A stretch of DNA of 64,000 nucleotides from G965250275 sp965250275. GTDB lineage: Bacteria > Pseudomonadota > Alphaproteobacteria > Rhodobacterales > Rhodobacteraceae. Shown one piece after another: positions 1 to 8,637 of the stretch (within the stretch, counting starts at the first letter, position 1; each line of letters begins with the position of its first letter). The stretch lies in the NCBI GenBank assembly GCA_965250275.1, contig OZ252297.1, positions 3,906,001 to 3,970,000 of the forward strand. The letters are read 5' to 3'. The notes under the pieces are model-generated. The model saw nothing but the letters and a program-made list of their open reading frames with translations, was not told where the DNA came from and ran no database searches. The position numbers were made by a program, and so were the translations under genes.

Positions 1-892
1 CAACATGTGAAGCGATCTTATCTTGAAGAGCGAACAGGTCTTCCAGCTCATCATCATAGCGCTGCGACCAAAGGTTGGCGCCCGTAATGGCAGAGTTCAG
101 CTGAACGGAAATTCGCACCCTCGTACCGGATCGACGTATGGCCCCCGTCACAACGTATCGCGCGCCAAGCTCACGCCCGACCTTCCTGACGTCCACTATA
201 CGGCCCTTGAAACTGAAAGCCGATTGCCGGGCAATGACCGAGATGTCACCGACGCTTGAAAGAGCCGAAGTGATTTCGTCCACGACGCCATCGGCAAAAA
301 ACTCGTCCTCGCTCCCAATCTCTTCAAATGGCATGACCACAATGGCGGGCAGCTTTGCCGAGGCTACAAGAATGCCACTTGGGTCGTCTCCGATAACCCA
401 AACCTCAATCGGGTCAGGAATGTTCTTTACCGAAACCTCGCCTACGGGGGTTAGCGCGACGTCTATGCGTCCTTTGACCTGATCCCGTGCCGCACGTGAC
501 AAGCAAATCCCGCCAACAGGCGCTATCGCCTCCAGCCGCGCCGCAACGTTCACCGCATCCCCTAAGATGTCATTATCCAGAACAACCACGTCGCCGACAT
601 GCATCCCAATTCGAAAGTGCAGCCGTTCTTGCACGGGTCGATCTGTATCACGGCTCTCCATCGCTTCCTGAATGGCCAGGGCGGTCCGCGCTGCTTCGAC
701 CGGTGACTGAAACTCCGCCAGAAAACCGTCACCCATCGTTTTGACAACCCGCCCACCTGATTGGCGTACCATCGGCTTCACAACCTCAGACCAGATCGCA
801 CGAAGACGCGAAACCACACCCTCTTCATCTGCCGCCATGAGGCGTGAATAGGCAGCGAGGTCTGCAGCCAAAATTGTTGTCAGTTTTCTGAT
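1..892 (-). CDS. Class III adenylate/guanylate cyclase, 3' end cut by window edge
   Basis: The reverse strand reads as one open frame running off the left edge. It encodes a class III cyclase catalytic domain that makes a cyclic nucleotide from NTP. Visible motifs are ILAADLAAYSRLM (first metal Asp), VVKTMGDGFLAEF (second metal Asp and a purine-selecting Lys, suggesting ATP) and NVAARLE (transition-state Asn and Arg). After it comes a region resembling the TolB/FlgO-like module (FADGVVDEITSAL, then GARYVVTGAIRRSG) seen in soluble cyclases that often carry TPRs further on. The start is unclear. From the upstream in-frame stop (about 1048) to the conserved core there is no ATG or GTG, and the only TTG (869-871) lies inside the first conserved strand. 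A GGGAG motif (900-904) sits 7-8 nt before an ATC at 890-892 that would give the expected N-terminus, so that codon is used here provisionally. Confidence 0.8.
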   Translation of the reverse strand, partial: MRKLTTILAADLAAYSRLMAADEEGVVSRLRAIWSEVVKPMVRQSGGRVVKTMGDGFLAEFQSPVEAARTALAIQEAMESRDTDRPVQERLHFRIGMHVGDVVVLDNDILGDAVNVAARLEAIAPVGGICLSRAARDQVKGRIDVALTPVGEVSVKNIPDPIEVWVIGDDPSGILVASAKLPAIVVMPFEEIGSEDEFFADGVVDEITSALSSVGDISVIARQSAFSFKGRIVDVRKVGRELGARYVVTGAIRRSGTRVRISVQLNSAITGANLWSQRYDDELEDLFALQDKIASHV

Positions 893-976
893 ACGTTGTC
901 TCCCGATGCTCAGCGCACCTTGAGCGATAGATCGTCTTTCGGCAATGATCAGATGGTTTCCAGTAGGTCTGCTCGA

Positions 977-990
977 TCCGCAAAGCGGAC
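977..990. repeat. TCCGC-AAA-GCGGA inverted repeat, copy 1
   Basis: Short palindrome with 5-bp arms around AAA, in the divergent gap between the cyclase and the DUF3592 gene. Related sequences lie at 1704-1718, 2735-2749 and 4391-4405. All four are in intergenic DNA within the first 4.4 kb. Confidence 0.5.
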
Positions 991-1129
991 ACGTGTGAAG
1001 GGGCCGGCGAACGACGGCTTTAAGACAGATGCGGGTCCGCGCAGCTTACGGATGTGTTGCAATCGCTACCGCCAGGCGGCAGGATCAGGCTTGTTTAGAC
1101 TACTTGAATGCGTGGCGGAGGATACACGC

Positions 1130-1663
1130 GTGGAAGAGAAGGCGCCAACGCGCTTAACCCTGTTCTGGCAGAAAAACGGTTGGTTCGGCCTGCTTCTCAT
1201 TGCGGCCGCGCTTGTTCTGTTTGGAGTTTCGGCCATCCTCAATGCAGCGGCCGAGCAAGAGCAGAGCGCCGCGATCGAAACAAAAGGCACTGTGGTCAAT
1301 CTTCTTGTGCTTGAACCCGGTCAGCGCGTGAGTGACGCCGACAAGTACGATCAAACCGACTATCGCGTATACGTGGATTTCATTGTGGATACCGGCCGGG
1401 AGTACGACTTCATTGGGGAAAGTGGGGAGTACCGTGCATCACAGAGTGTTCCGCAGAATTTCTTTGAGGAATTGACCGAGGGGCAAACCGTTTCTTTGCG
1501 TTATTCGGCAGACGATCCGGGCAGAATCTGGATCACTTCGGATCAAAACCCCTGGGCGTCCGACCTGCGTTTCTTGGGGTACATATTGCTGCTCTTGGGT
1601 CTCTTTCTCGCCTGGGGGCCATGGGTCGTCGCAGGCAATGAGCTGAAGAAGAGCAAAAGCTAA
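1130..1663 (+). CDS. DUF3592 family membrane protein
   Basis: A 177-residue protein with a hydrophobic segment near residues 17-38, a polar extracytoplasmic domain and a second hydrophobic segment near residues 145-170. This is the DUF3592 architecture. The central part (TKGTVVNLL, YRVYVDFIVDTGREYDF, LRYSADDPGRIWI) matches the family's beta-rich pattern. The function of the family is not established. A longer open frame begins at 896, but GTG 1130 is preferred because GGAGG at 1117-1121 precedes it by 8 nt and the upstream part has no family similarity. The gene is divergent from the cyclase, and the next gene downstream is convergent. Confidence 0.75.
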   Translation: MEEKAPTRLTLFWQKNGWFGLLLIAAALVLFGVSAILNAAAEQEQSAAIETKGTVVNLLVLEPGQRVSDADKYDQTDYRVYVDFIVDTGREYDFIGESGEYRASQSVPQNFFEELTEGQTVSLRYSADDPGRIWITSDQNPWASDLRFLGYILLLLGLFLAWGPWVVAGNELKKSKS

Positions 1664-1703
1664 CTGTCATAAGTGACCCGTCGCCGGTGCGTCTGTCTTG
1701 AAT

Positions 1704-1816
1704 GTCCGCAAAGCGCTCAATCAACGGGTCTAAGCTTAAGACTCTGCTACGAACGTTGGTTTCGTTCGATGAAGCGCAACTGGCGCGATCAGCACGAACG
1801 GCACAACCAAACGCAT
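1704..1816 (+). repeat. 113-bp intergenic repeat, copy A
   Basis: Aligns without gaps to 4391-4503, with about 20 mismatches by hand count (about 82% identity). Conserved blocks include TTGGTTTCGTTCGATGA and CAACCAAACGCAT. It begins with GTCCGCAAAGC, linking it to the short GTCCGC palindromes. Both copies stay open in one frame, but the substitutions do not favour third positions, so I read it as a noncoding family-type repeat. The rest of 1664-2018 holds nothing else recognisable. Confidence 0.65.
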
Positions 1817-2018
1817 ACTTACTTCCACCGTGGTTTGGTCCAGGCCAAGACGAGGCAGTTTCAATGCTGGAGCCAACCTGGAGCGAGTCTTGGTTGCTTG
1901 CAGTAATGGCGGCGCGCTTCTTCAGGACGCCTGATATGTCCGAAATTGGGCGTAGATCATTGGTGAGTGGCCGCCTGTGGCACTTGATGGCGCAACAGGC
2001 TTCGGGTTCGAGCCCATT

Positions 2019-2636
2019 TTACCTGATGCTGCGGCGCAATATCTCTGCAAGCCGTTCGCTTCCATCCCAATGCGCCGCTTCCCATCCCGCTTTACGGGCG
2101 CCTTCGACGTTAGCCACTGTGTCATCGACCAACAGAAGTTCGCTCGGCCGAAAGCCAACAGCTCTTGAAGCGAAGGCAAAAAACTCACTTTGCGGTTTTT
2201 GACAACCCGCTTGAGCCGAGTAAACGATCCCATTGACCACGGAATTCAGCCCCATGGTCTCCATCAAGTACGATGCTCGATTGTGCTCTTGATTGGTGGC
2301 GAGATACAATGGGATGCCTTGCTGCTTTGCAACCTTGCAATCGTCCAAAACTGACCGGACAACACGGGAATCCATTTCAAACCAATAGGTAACGAGGTCT
2401 TCAGCTTTGACAGGGATTGACGCCTTGGCGAGGCTTTCTGAAAGGGCGTCCATCAAATCGCTCTCGCCGACAACGACTTTCTCCCAGTGTATTGCGAAGA
2501 ACTCATTGAAGAGAATCTCGGGCGCTATTCCCAAGTCGCTTTCAAGGCTGAAGGTCCACGTCCGCCCATCGTCAGGGCGGCCATCGACTAGAACGCCCTC
2601 TACATCAAGCATCAAGCATTTTGCCAAGACCAACAC
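2019..2636 (-). CDS. HAD-superfamily hydrolase
   Basis: A 205-residue HAD-fold protein, probably a soluble phosphatase or dehalogenase-like hydrolase. Motif I is LMLDVEGVLVDG near residue 11, where the usual second Asp (DxD) is Glu. Motif II is YLATNQE (Thr), motif III is the Lys of GCQKPQ, and motif IV is LLLVDDTVANVEGA (two Asp). A cap domain lies between motifs I and II. Length is normal for subfamily IA HADs. An alternative start is the Met at residue 9, just before motif I, but that would cut the first strand. It stands alone between repeat-bearing intergenic regions. The substrate cannot be inferred. Confidence 0.85.
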   Translation of the reverse strand: MLVLAKCLMLDVEGVLVDGRPDDGRTWTFSLESDLGIAPEILFNEFFAIHWEKVVVGESDLMDALSESLAKASIPVKAEDLVTYWFEMDSRVVRSVLDDCKVAKQQGIPLYLATNQEHNRASYLMETMGLNSVVNGIVYSAQAGCQKPQSEFFAFASRAVGFRPSELLLVDDTVANVEGARKAGWEAAHWDGSERLAEILRRSIR

Positions 2637-2734
2637 TCACATTGCTTCGTTCAGACGGCATCGAAAACAAACCATAGCGTAACCAAAGTGAATGCAAGGC
2701 TCTCAAGATGGACAGGCGCAATAGTGTCGGCATT

Positions 2735-2749
2735 GTCCGCAAAGCGGAC
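2735..2749. repeat. GTCCGC-AAA-GCGGAC perfect inverted repeat
   Basis: Perfect 6-bp arms around AAA. A third GTCCGC lies about 30 bp further on. It sits in the 440-bp gap between the HAD gene and the second cyclase (2637-3077), which shows no convincing gene; an open frame on the minus strand through it reads only repeat sequence. Confidence 0.55.
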
Positions 2750-3077
2750 TTCAAACCGAAAGCAGCGAACGTCCGCTCCGGGCCCAAAACTACCAGATAC
2801 TGCATTTTGCCCGAATAGCCGTGAAGCGCCAGAAACTGCAATTGGTTGCTGTGTGGACGGCCATAGTCGATATCCGGTCTGTCTTGGTGATGTTCCGCCA
2901 AAGCTGCTTTAGCCGAATGTTCCCAGAACTCGAAATCCTACGTATATTGGACTGAAGTCAGACGGAATTCATCCAAAACTCGATTTCCTGTTCACACCAA
3001 AGAATGCTTAGACTGAGAGGATTGACTTGAGGCGTTCTGGCTCGTGTCTAGCAGAAACGCCAGCCGGGAACGTCATC

Positions 3078-4313
3078 ATGCACTCAATTCTCAACCCTTT
3101 TAAATGGTTTCTCAATAAAGGGTTGGAGGGTCTGTCTGACAGCGAAAAATCGAAGCGATACGCTTTCAACGTCATTCTGCTTATTGGTCTCGCCACCGCG
3201 CTCGGCTATGCAGCTTTCTATGCGATTTATGACGTTGAGGGATTGCGTGCCGGCTGGCTCGGCTCGCTCATTTGCGCTGCGGTATTGCTCGCCACGCCCA
3301 CTATCGCTTCCCGCAGTTTAAGGTTGGCGATTTGGACTTCGGCGACGATGGGCATTTCTGTGTTCATGTTCATGACGTACCACATGGGGGAAGCCACAGG
3401 ACTGTATCTCTTTTTGAATGCGTTCATAATTGGCGTTTTCATTGTCAACGGTCGCGACAACTTGTTGGACACCGGCGTGATTTGGTTGGTTGCGACAATC
3501 GCTATGGTCATTTCGGTTCTGTATTTCCAGAAACCATCCGGTGTTGCGCGCGTCGACGCGCAGTTTCAACAGATCGTTTTGGTTGGCGTTGTGGCAGGTT
3601 TGTCTGTGATCCAGGCGGCTGGTGTGTTGGTGCTGTCCTCACGGGTTGCTCGCGCGGAGGCAGCCCTTGCCGCCGAGCATGACCGGTCAGAGGCATTGCT
3701 CAAAAACCTATTGCCCGATGTGGTCGCGACGCGACTGAAGGCATCACCTGGAGCCGTGATTGCCGACGATCTTGGCGACGTGACTATCCTGTTTGCAGAT
3801 ATCGTAGGCTTCACCAAGCGTGCTTCATCGGCAGCACCCAAGGAATTGATCAAATTCCTGAATGACGTTTTTTCCGGTTTTGATGAACTGACAGAAAAGT
3901 ACGGCATGGAAAAAATCAAAACGATCGGTGACGCCTATATGGTCGGTGCAGGCATTCTGGCGCCGCGAAAAGACCATGCGCAAGTTGCGGCCAACATGGC
4001 CTTGGACATGCTTGAATTGATGGAAAGTCGCAGGGAGTAAACCGGAGAACACGTAGGTCTCCGGATAGGTTTGCACTCTGGACCAGCCGTCTCAGGAGTT
4101 ATCGGAACAAAGAAGGTATTCTTTGATGTCTGGGGCGACACCGTGAACACAGCCAGTCGCATGGAAAGCGGGGGCGCAGAAGGTCGGATTCAAGTTTCGC
4201 AGGCGACTAAAGAGCGCCTAGGTGCAGACTTCGCTTTTCAAGAAATACCGATTTACGACGTAAAGGGGAAAGGACCAATGCAAACTTACTGGCTGGTTTC
4301 CAGAGCGTGCTGA
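3078..4313 (+). pseudogene. Membrane class III cyclase interrupted by in-frame TAA
   Basis: The first part encodes about six transmembrane helices (residues 25-180), a linker (SSRVARAEAALAAEHDRSEALLKNLLP) and the start of a class III cyclase domain with VTILFADIVGFT (metal Asp) and KIKTIGDAYM (Lys and second metal Asp). An in-frame TAA at 4038-4040 then stops translation. In the same frame, directly after it, the domain continues with VGLRIGLHSGPAVSGVIG and VFFDVWGDTVNTASRMES, which carry the essential Asn and Arg, and ends at 4313. No frame change is needed, so this is a single nonsense codon. The truncated product would lack catalytic residues, so the gene is probably inactive unless the codon is read through. 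ATG 3078 is preceded by GGGAA; a TTG at 3027 is possible. Confidence 0.85.
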
Positions 4314-4390
4314 CCTGCTTGATCACAGTTTCCACGATGCCGCCAATATACAAAGCAGACCTTGCGACCTAATAATTCGGTTACCGCTTC

Positions 4391-4503
4391 GTCCGCTAAG
4401 CGGTCAATCAACAGGCCTGAGTTTGCGGTTCTGCAGCGAAGGTTGGTTTCGTTCGATGACGCGCAACTGAAGCGATCAGCCCGAATTGCGCAACCAAACG
4501 CAT
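4391..4503 (+). repeat. 113-bp intergenic repeat, copy B
   Basis: Second copy of the element at 1704-1816, same orientation, same length, no gaps. It starts with GTCCGCTAAGCGGTC, a one-mismatch version of the short palindrome. It lies between the end of the interrupted cyclase and the end of the DUF1254 gene. Confidence 0.65.
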
Positions 4504-4600
4504 TGGCCCCTTCCTATGCTGTCTGCTCAGGGTCAAATCCGGCCACTTTCACTTGGTGAGCCTGCCCGGCGAAAGGTGGAGGTTTGGCCTGAAAACAGGT

Positions 4601-6028
4601 CTAGTCGAACCGCTCCATGTCATTCAATTCGAAGCTGCTATCCAAAAGACTTGGTTCCGGCCCGTAAAAACGCGCGAGCAAGAAGAACCTGCGCTCAGGA
4701 TCAGTGGGAAGCCAATTGCTCTCCTTGCCGTCCGGTGGTGTGGGGCCGAAGTATATGTCGACTGACCCGTCGTCGTTCTTCTCCACATTGGGCATCGTGG
4801 AGTCGATGGTGCTTGGATTGATGTCTCGAAGGTAAGATGCCGACACCAGATCATATGTTGTGATTGACCAGAAGTCCCGAACCGGAACGTCGGCTGGGAC
4901 AGTTAGTTTGTAACTCCTCGCACCATCCAACCATTCACCGTCCGGGGTCTCAGCCAAATCGAGATAGTACGTTGATGTTCCGTAGTTCTTCACGCTGGTG
5001 ATGATCGCGTAGTACAAAGCACCCCGGGCGACGTAGTCATAGTATGACGGGTACTCATAGCTCCATTCGGTTTCGCGTGATCCATCCGGAACCAGCGCCG
5101 ACCAGCGTTTTCCCTCAAAAACAAAGGGGTTCAGAACGCGGTGATACTGGTCGATCATGTATTCCAGTGCCTCGGGTCCGGCTGCATCATAGATCGCCTG
5201 CATTTTGGAATCCGGCTCAAAGGGTTCGTTGCGTTTCACCCCAATCCGCGCAAGCGCACCCATCATCGCGAGGTCTCGATCAAGCACCACTTCTTCGCCG
5301 ATCATTTCATGTATGTGTCCATAAATGCCGCCATCCAAGACAGGTGTCATTTCCAAGGGCACACCATAAACGTCGACATACTCGGTTGAGACATCTCCTT
5401 CCGCTTCGGACAGCGGGTAGACCTTTATCTTCTTGGTAAGTGCGGTCGCCTTGGCGAGGTTCTCTTCGGTCGCGCCGCCCGCCAGGATTGGCCTCAGGAC
5501 AGCAAAACCAAAATTTGTGTCTTGCTCATAGACCAGAGCATTCGGAAGCAGCGGCCCGTCGTACCCCGATGGAACCATCAAGTATTTTGCCCCCAACCCG
5601 CGATCCCGTCCATTGGAACCGACATCATCGAGAGGCCGCTGCCATGCGTCCATGATCGTGCCGAAAATGCCAATACCTTCTTCGGATGCGGGCATCTCAA
5701 ACACAACCGGGCCATCTTCGATTGTCCAATATGCGTGAATATAGGGCGTTGTGTTGTTCGGCGTGGCTGTCTGAAAGCGCCAGTCCTGAACTCTTGAATT
5801 GTATCCCACGTCATTTGGTCCAACGCCGGCTTTGGCAAGAGCGTCGCGATAAAACTTGAAGTTCATCAGTGGCATTGCCCACACCGCCGCATCGACTGCG
5901 CGATGATAGGTCATTCGCTCAGCGGTGCTGGCATTCGCCAGATCGAACTCTTCTGAGTATGCGGTGGCCGCAGCAAGTATGCCGACAGCAACAGTTGCGA
6001 CAATTGCAATGCCTTTGGAGCGATTCAT
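4601..6028 (-). CDS. DUF1254/DUF1214 secreted protein
   Basis: A 475-residue protein with a cleavable signal peptide (MNRSKGIAIVATVAVGILAAATAYS). The DUF1254 domain comes first (AYWTIEDGPVVFEMP; DRGLGAKYLMVPSGYDG), and the DUF1214 domain lies in the C-terminal third (SYKLTVPADVPVRDFWSITTYD; VDIYFGPTPPDGKESNWLPT). Length and domain order match the family, which is widespread in proteobacteria. Its biochemical role is not firmly known. It is predicted periplasmic. It has its own upstream gap and no evident operon partner; the LprI-like gene on the same strand lies 219 bp upstream. Confidence 0.9.
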   Translation of the reverse strand: MNRSKGIAIVATVAVGILAAATAYSEEFDLANASTAERMTYHRAVDAAVWAMPLMNFKFYRDALAKAGVGPNDVGYNSRVQDWRFQTATPNNTTPYIHAYWTIEDGPVVFEMPASEEGIGIFGTIMDAWQRPLDDVGSNGRDRGLGAKYLMVPSGYDGPLLPNALVYEQDTNFGFAVLRPILAGGATEENLAKATALTKKIKVYPLSEAEGDVSTEYVDVYGVPLEMTPVLDGGIYGHIHEMIGEEVVLDRDLAMMGALARIGVKRNEPFEPDSKMQAIYDAAGPEALEYMIDQYHRVLNPFVFEGKRWSALVPDGSRETEWSYEYPSYYDYVARGALYYAIITSVKNYGTSTYYLDLAETPDGEWLDGARSYKLTVPADVPVRDFWSITTYDLVSASYLRDINPSTIDSTMPNVEKNDDGSVDIYFGPTPPDGKESNWLPTDPERRFFLLARFYGPEPSLLDSSFELNDMERFD

Positions 6029-6247
6029 GGCAGGGGCCTTTCCCGGATCTTCTCAGTTCTGAACGAGTACCCGTTCGACATTAGGCAAAGAAACTGTGAT
6101 CACAAAGGAAAACTCGGCGCTGCACACCCAACCGCGAGCGGCCGCATAACCGGTCGTCAACGTCCTGGTTCGGCACCCATCAACGCCCGAACCACCGTTG
6201 GCACCCTGCGTTTGGTACCGCATACGCGAACGTGGGTCGGTCCAAGT

Positions 6248-6784
6248 TCACTGACTTGAGAGCACGCGCTCCATTTCCAGAGTGCGCTCTGCCGTCATCA
6301 TCAGCAAACACGTCAGCCTCAGATCGTCTGCGACCGGGCCGTCCATTGCGCCGGTGGACAGGCTCGCATGATTGCAAGACGCATCGCGAAATCCGATCCA
6401 CTGCCTTTGCGCCTCGCGGTAGGTGCCGGCCAGGGTCTGCGAGGGGTCGTTGTCCGTATTGCCAAACTGCCGGTCGAAATCTTCGTGAAGTGCTATTAGG
6501 TCCTGATACTTCGCGTTCAGGCGCGCATCCCACCACTCCAGTTCGATTTCTGTACAAATGCCTGGAACAAAATCACTTGGTATTGGCTCTGTGGTATTGG
6601 CGCAAAGGCTTGTCTGCTCTCCGATACATACCGATTGCTCCTGCGTTGTGCCCAGACATTCCTCAATCGCCTCACCGGAAAACGAGGCGGCAAGGGTTGG
6701 CTTCCACTCTTCCGCAGGCATGTCAGCCAGGGCGGCCGAACAGGTAAGGCAAGTTGCGGCAAAAAGAGAAATCTGTCTGGGCAT
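6248..6784 (-). CDS. LprI-like (DUF1311) secreted protein
   Basis: A 178-residue protein with a signal peptide ending around ALADMPA. The mature part has the lysozyme-inhibitor LprI N-terminal pattern: paired cysteines, ELEWWDARLNAKYQDLIAL, then REAQRQWIGFRDASCNH and a late Cys before MMTAERTLEMERVL. Proteins of this family are small periplasmic proteins; lysozyme inhibition has been shown for only some. ATG 6784 was chosen over a longer frame (from 6889) because it places the signal peptide at the N-terminus. It probably forms a single-gene unit. Confidence 0.8.
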   Translation of the reverse strand: MPRQISLFAATCLTCSAALADMPAEEWKPTLAASFSGEAIEECLGTTQEQSVCIGEQTSLCANTTEPIPSDFVPGICTEIELEWWDARLNAKYQDLIALHEDFDRQFGNTDNDPSQTLAGTYREAQRQWIGFRDASCNHASLSTGAMDGPVADDLRLTCLLMMTAERTLEMERVLSSQ

Positions 6785-6920
6785 TAGATGCTCCGAGTCA
6801 ACCACAGTGGGCGGGCATTTTGTAGCTATGGAGATGGAAGCCGAATAGCAAAGTTTGAACGGCACCGTCCGGATGCGCGGCAAGATCACAGGCTTGCCGG
6901 GAAGTGACCAGTCCTCGGCC

Positions 6921-7946
6921 TCAAAGCATCGCGGGCACCACCTGATCAGGTGGCCGGTGACCGTCTTCGAAGGTCTTGACGTTGATGATCACTTTCTCGC
7001 CCATCTCAATCCGGCCCTCGAGGGTCGCCGACCCCATATGCGGCAGCAGAACCACATTGGAGAGTTCCCGCAATCGCGGATTGATATCGGTTCCGTGCTC
7101 ATAAACGTCGAGGCCGGCCCCGGCGATCTCTCCGGCACGCAGCATCCGCGTCAGTGCGTTTTCGTCGATCACCTCACCACGGGAGGTGTTCACGATCACC
7201 GCGGAGGGTTTCATCAGTTTCATGCGACGGGCGTTCATGAGGTGAAAGGTGCTGGGTGTTGACGGGCAGTTCACGCTGATGACGTCCATCCGGGCCACCA
7301 TTTGGTCGAGGCTTTCCCAATAGGTCGCTTCCAGCGCTTGTTCCACCTCTGCGCGCAGGCGCTTACGGTTGTGATAGTGCACCTGCATGCCAAAGGCCGC
7401 GGCACGGCGGGCCACAGCCTGACCAATCCGGCCCATGCCCAGGATGCCCAAGCGCCGCCCACCGACGCGACCGCCCAAGAGCGCCGTGGGCGCCCATCCT
7501 TGCCAGTCCCCCTTCTGCATCAGGGACAGGCCTTCGGGGATGCGTCGGGTCACCGCCAGGATCAGTGCCATAGTCATGTCAGCCGTGTCGTCTGTCAGCA
7601 CGCCCGGCGTGTTGCTCACCAGAATGCCGCGCTGCCGCGCCGTTGCCACGTCGATGTGGTCCACCCCGGCCCCGTAGCTGGCAATCAGTTTCAACCGGTC
7701 GTCAGCCTGCGAAATCAAGGCCGCATCAATGGAGTCGGTCACTGTGGGCACCAACACATCGGCCGTCTTCATTGCCTCCGCCAGTTCGTTTCGGCTCATC
7801 GGTGCATCGTCCTCGCGCAGACGCACATCGAACAATTCGCTCAGCCGCGTTTCGACCACCTCGGGCAACCGTCGCGTAACGACAACACTCAGCCGTTCTC
7901 TTGGCACTTTCGTTCTCCCACCGCTTTTCAAGTCCATGCGCGCCAT
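6921..7946 (-). CDS. D-2-hydroxyacid dehydrogenase (glyoxylate/hydroxypyruvate reductase type)
   Basis: About 341 residues, cytosolic and NAD(P)H dependent, interconverting 2-oxoacids such as glyoxylate or hydroxypyruvate with D-2-hydroxyacids. The substrate-domain motif SYGAGVDHIDV, the Rossmann dinucleotide motif GRRLGILGMGRIGQAVARR, the catalytic Arg in NTSRGEVIDENAL, the Glu region AGLDVYEHG and the catalytic His in VLLPHMGSATLEGR are all present. The frame continues upstream to 7994; ATG 7946 or 7937 fits the family's usual start better, but the ribosome site is weak for each. Divergent from the SH3-domain gene. The specific substrate is not determined by sequence alone. Confidence 0.88.
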   Translation of the reverse strand: MARMDLKSGGRTKVPRERLSVVVTRRLPEVVETRLSELFDVRLREDDAPMSRNELAEAMKTADVLVPTVTDSIDAALISQADDRLKLIASYGAGVDHIDVATARQRGILVSNTPGVLTDDTADMTMALILAVTRRIPEGLSLMQKGDWQGWAPTALLGGRVGGRRLGILGMGRIGQAVARRAAAFGMQVHYHNRKRLRAEVEQALEATYWESLDQMVARMDVISVNCPSTPSTFHLMNARRMKLMKPSAVIVNTSRGEVIDENALTRMLRAGEIAGAGLDVYEHGTDINPRLRELSNVVLLPHMGSATLEGRIEMGEKVIINVKTFEDGHRPPDQVVPAML

Positions 7947-8044
7947 GTCATCGTGGCGGAGGAAATGGCGGGGCACAAGAACCCCCAAGCGCAAAAAAAC
8001 GCGGCCATTTGGAGCAGGCAGACATACGAACGGGCAGGCAAGCT

Positions 8045-8572
8045 GTGAATTTGGTTAATCGGGTATGGCGCGGGGCCTTTTGGAGTCTTGCAGTGCTTGC
8101 GCTGTTTGACGGTGTTGGTGTCGGTCACGCGCAAAGCCAGGGTGAAACCGGCCCGGTGACCAATATGCCCTTGCCGCGATTTGTCTCGATGAAAGCACAG
8201 GAAAGCAATGTGCGCCGCGGACCGTCCCTGACCCACCGGATCGACTGGGTCTTCAAGCGCCGCGACATGCCCTTGCAAGTGACAGCGGAGCACGGGCACT
8301 GGCGCCGCGTCCAGGATCGCGATGGTGCTGGCGGATGGGTGCACTATGCGCTGCTATCCGGTGTGCGCACCGTGATCGTCGAGCGCGACATGATGTCCGT
8401 ACATGCGCGGCCCGACCCGCAAACGCCGGTTGTGGCCGCCTTTGAAATTGGCGTCATCGCCCGTCTGGGCGACTGCGGCCCGGACTGGTGTTACGTGCGG
8501 GCCGGCGGATTTCGCGGTTGGGCCCGCAAGAGCGACCTTTGGGGCGTGGTCGCAGACGAAATCCGGGACTAG
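8045..8572 (+). CDS. SH3-domain exported protein
   Basis: A 175-residue protein with an N-terminal export signal (WRGAFWSLAVLALFDGVGVGHAQ) and a bacterial SH3 fold: ESNVRRGPSLTHRIDWVFKRRDMPLQV and HGHWRRVQDRDGAGGWVHYALL, followed by a second repeat (DWCYVRAGGFRGWARKSDLWGV). It belongs to the DUF1058-like SH3 group that probably binds cell-wall components in the periplasm. GTG 8045 is chosen because it puts the signal peptide first; the frame is open further upstream. It converges with glnT across a short hairpin (8578-8590). Confidence 0.82.
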   Translation: MNLVNRVWRGAFWSLAVLALFDGVGVGHAQSQGETGPVTNMPLPRFVSMKAQESNVRRGPSLTHRIDWVFKRRDMPLQVTAEHGHWRRVQDRDGAGGWVHYALLSGVRTVIVERDMMSVHARPDPQTPVVAAFEIGVIARLGDCGPDWCYVRAGGFRGWARKSDLWGVVADEIRD

Positions 8573-8577
8573 GCACC

Positions 8578-8590
8578 GCCCGCTGCGGGC
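8578..8590. terminator. Short GC hairpin between convergent genes
   Basis: GCCCG-CTG-CGGGC hairpin six bases after the SH3 gene stop and 48 bases beyond the glnT stop. No T-run follows on either strand, so terminator function is tentative. Confidence 0.35.
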
Positions 8591-8637
8591 AGTACCAATC
8601 GAGTTCGTCGCCGAACACCCAGCATTCCGCACTGCGA

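Noticed and set aside
1702..2202. 166-codon plus-strand open frame across repeat copy A
   Set aside because: It overlaps the HAD gene on the other strand and its N-terminal part is the repeated noncoding element.
2605..2901. 98-codon open frame on the minus strand upstream of the HAD gene
   Set aside because: It reads through the GTCCGC palindrome repeat, overlaps the HAD gene start and has no family resemblance.
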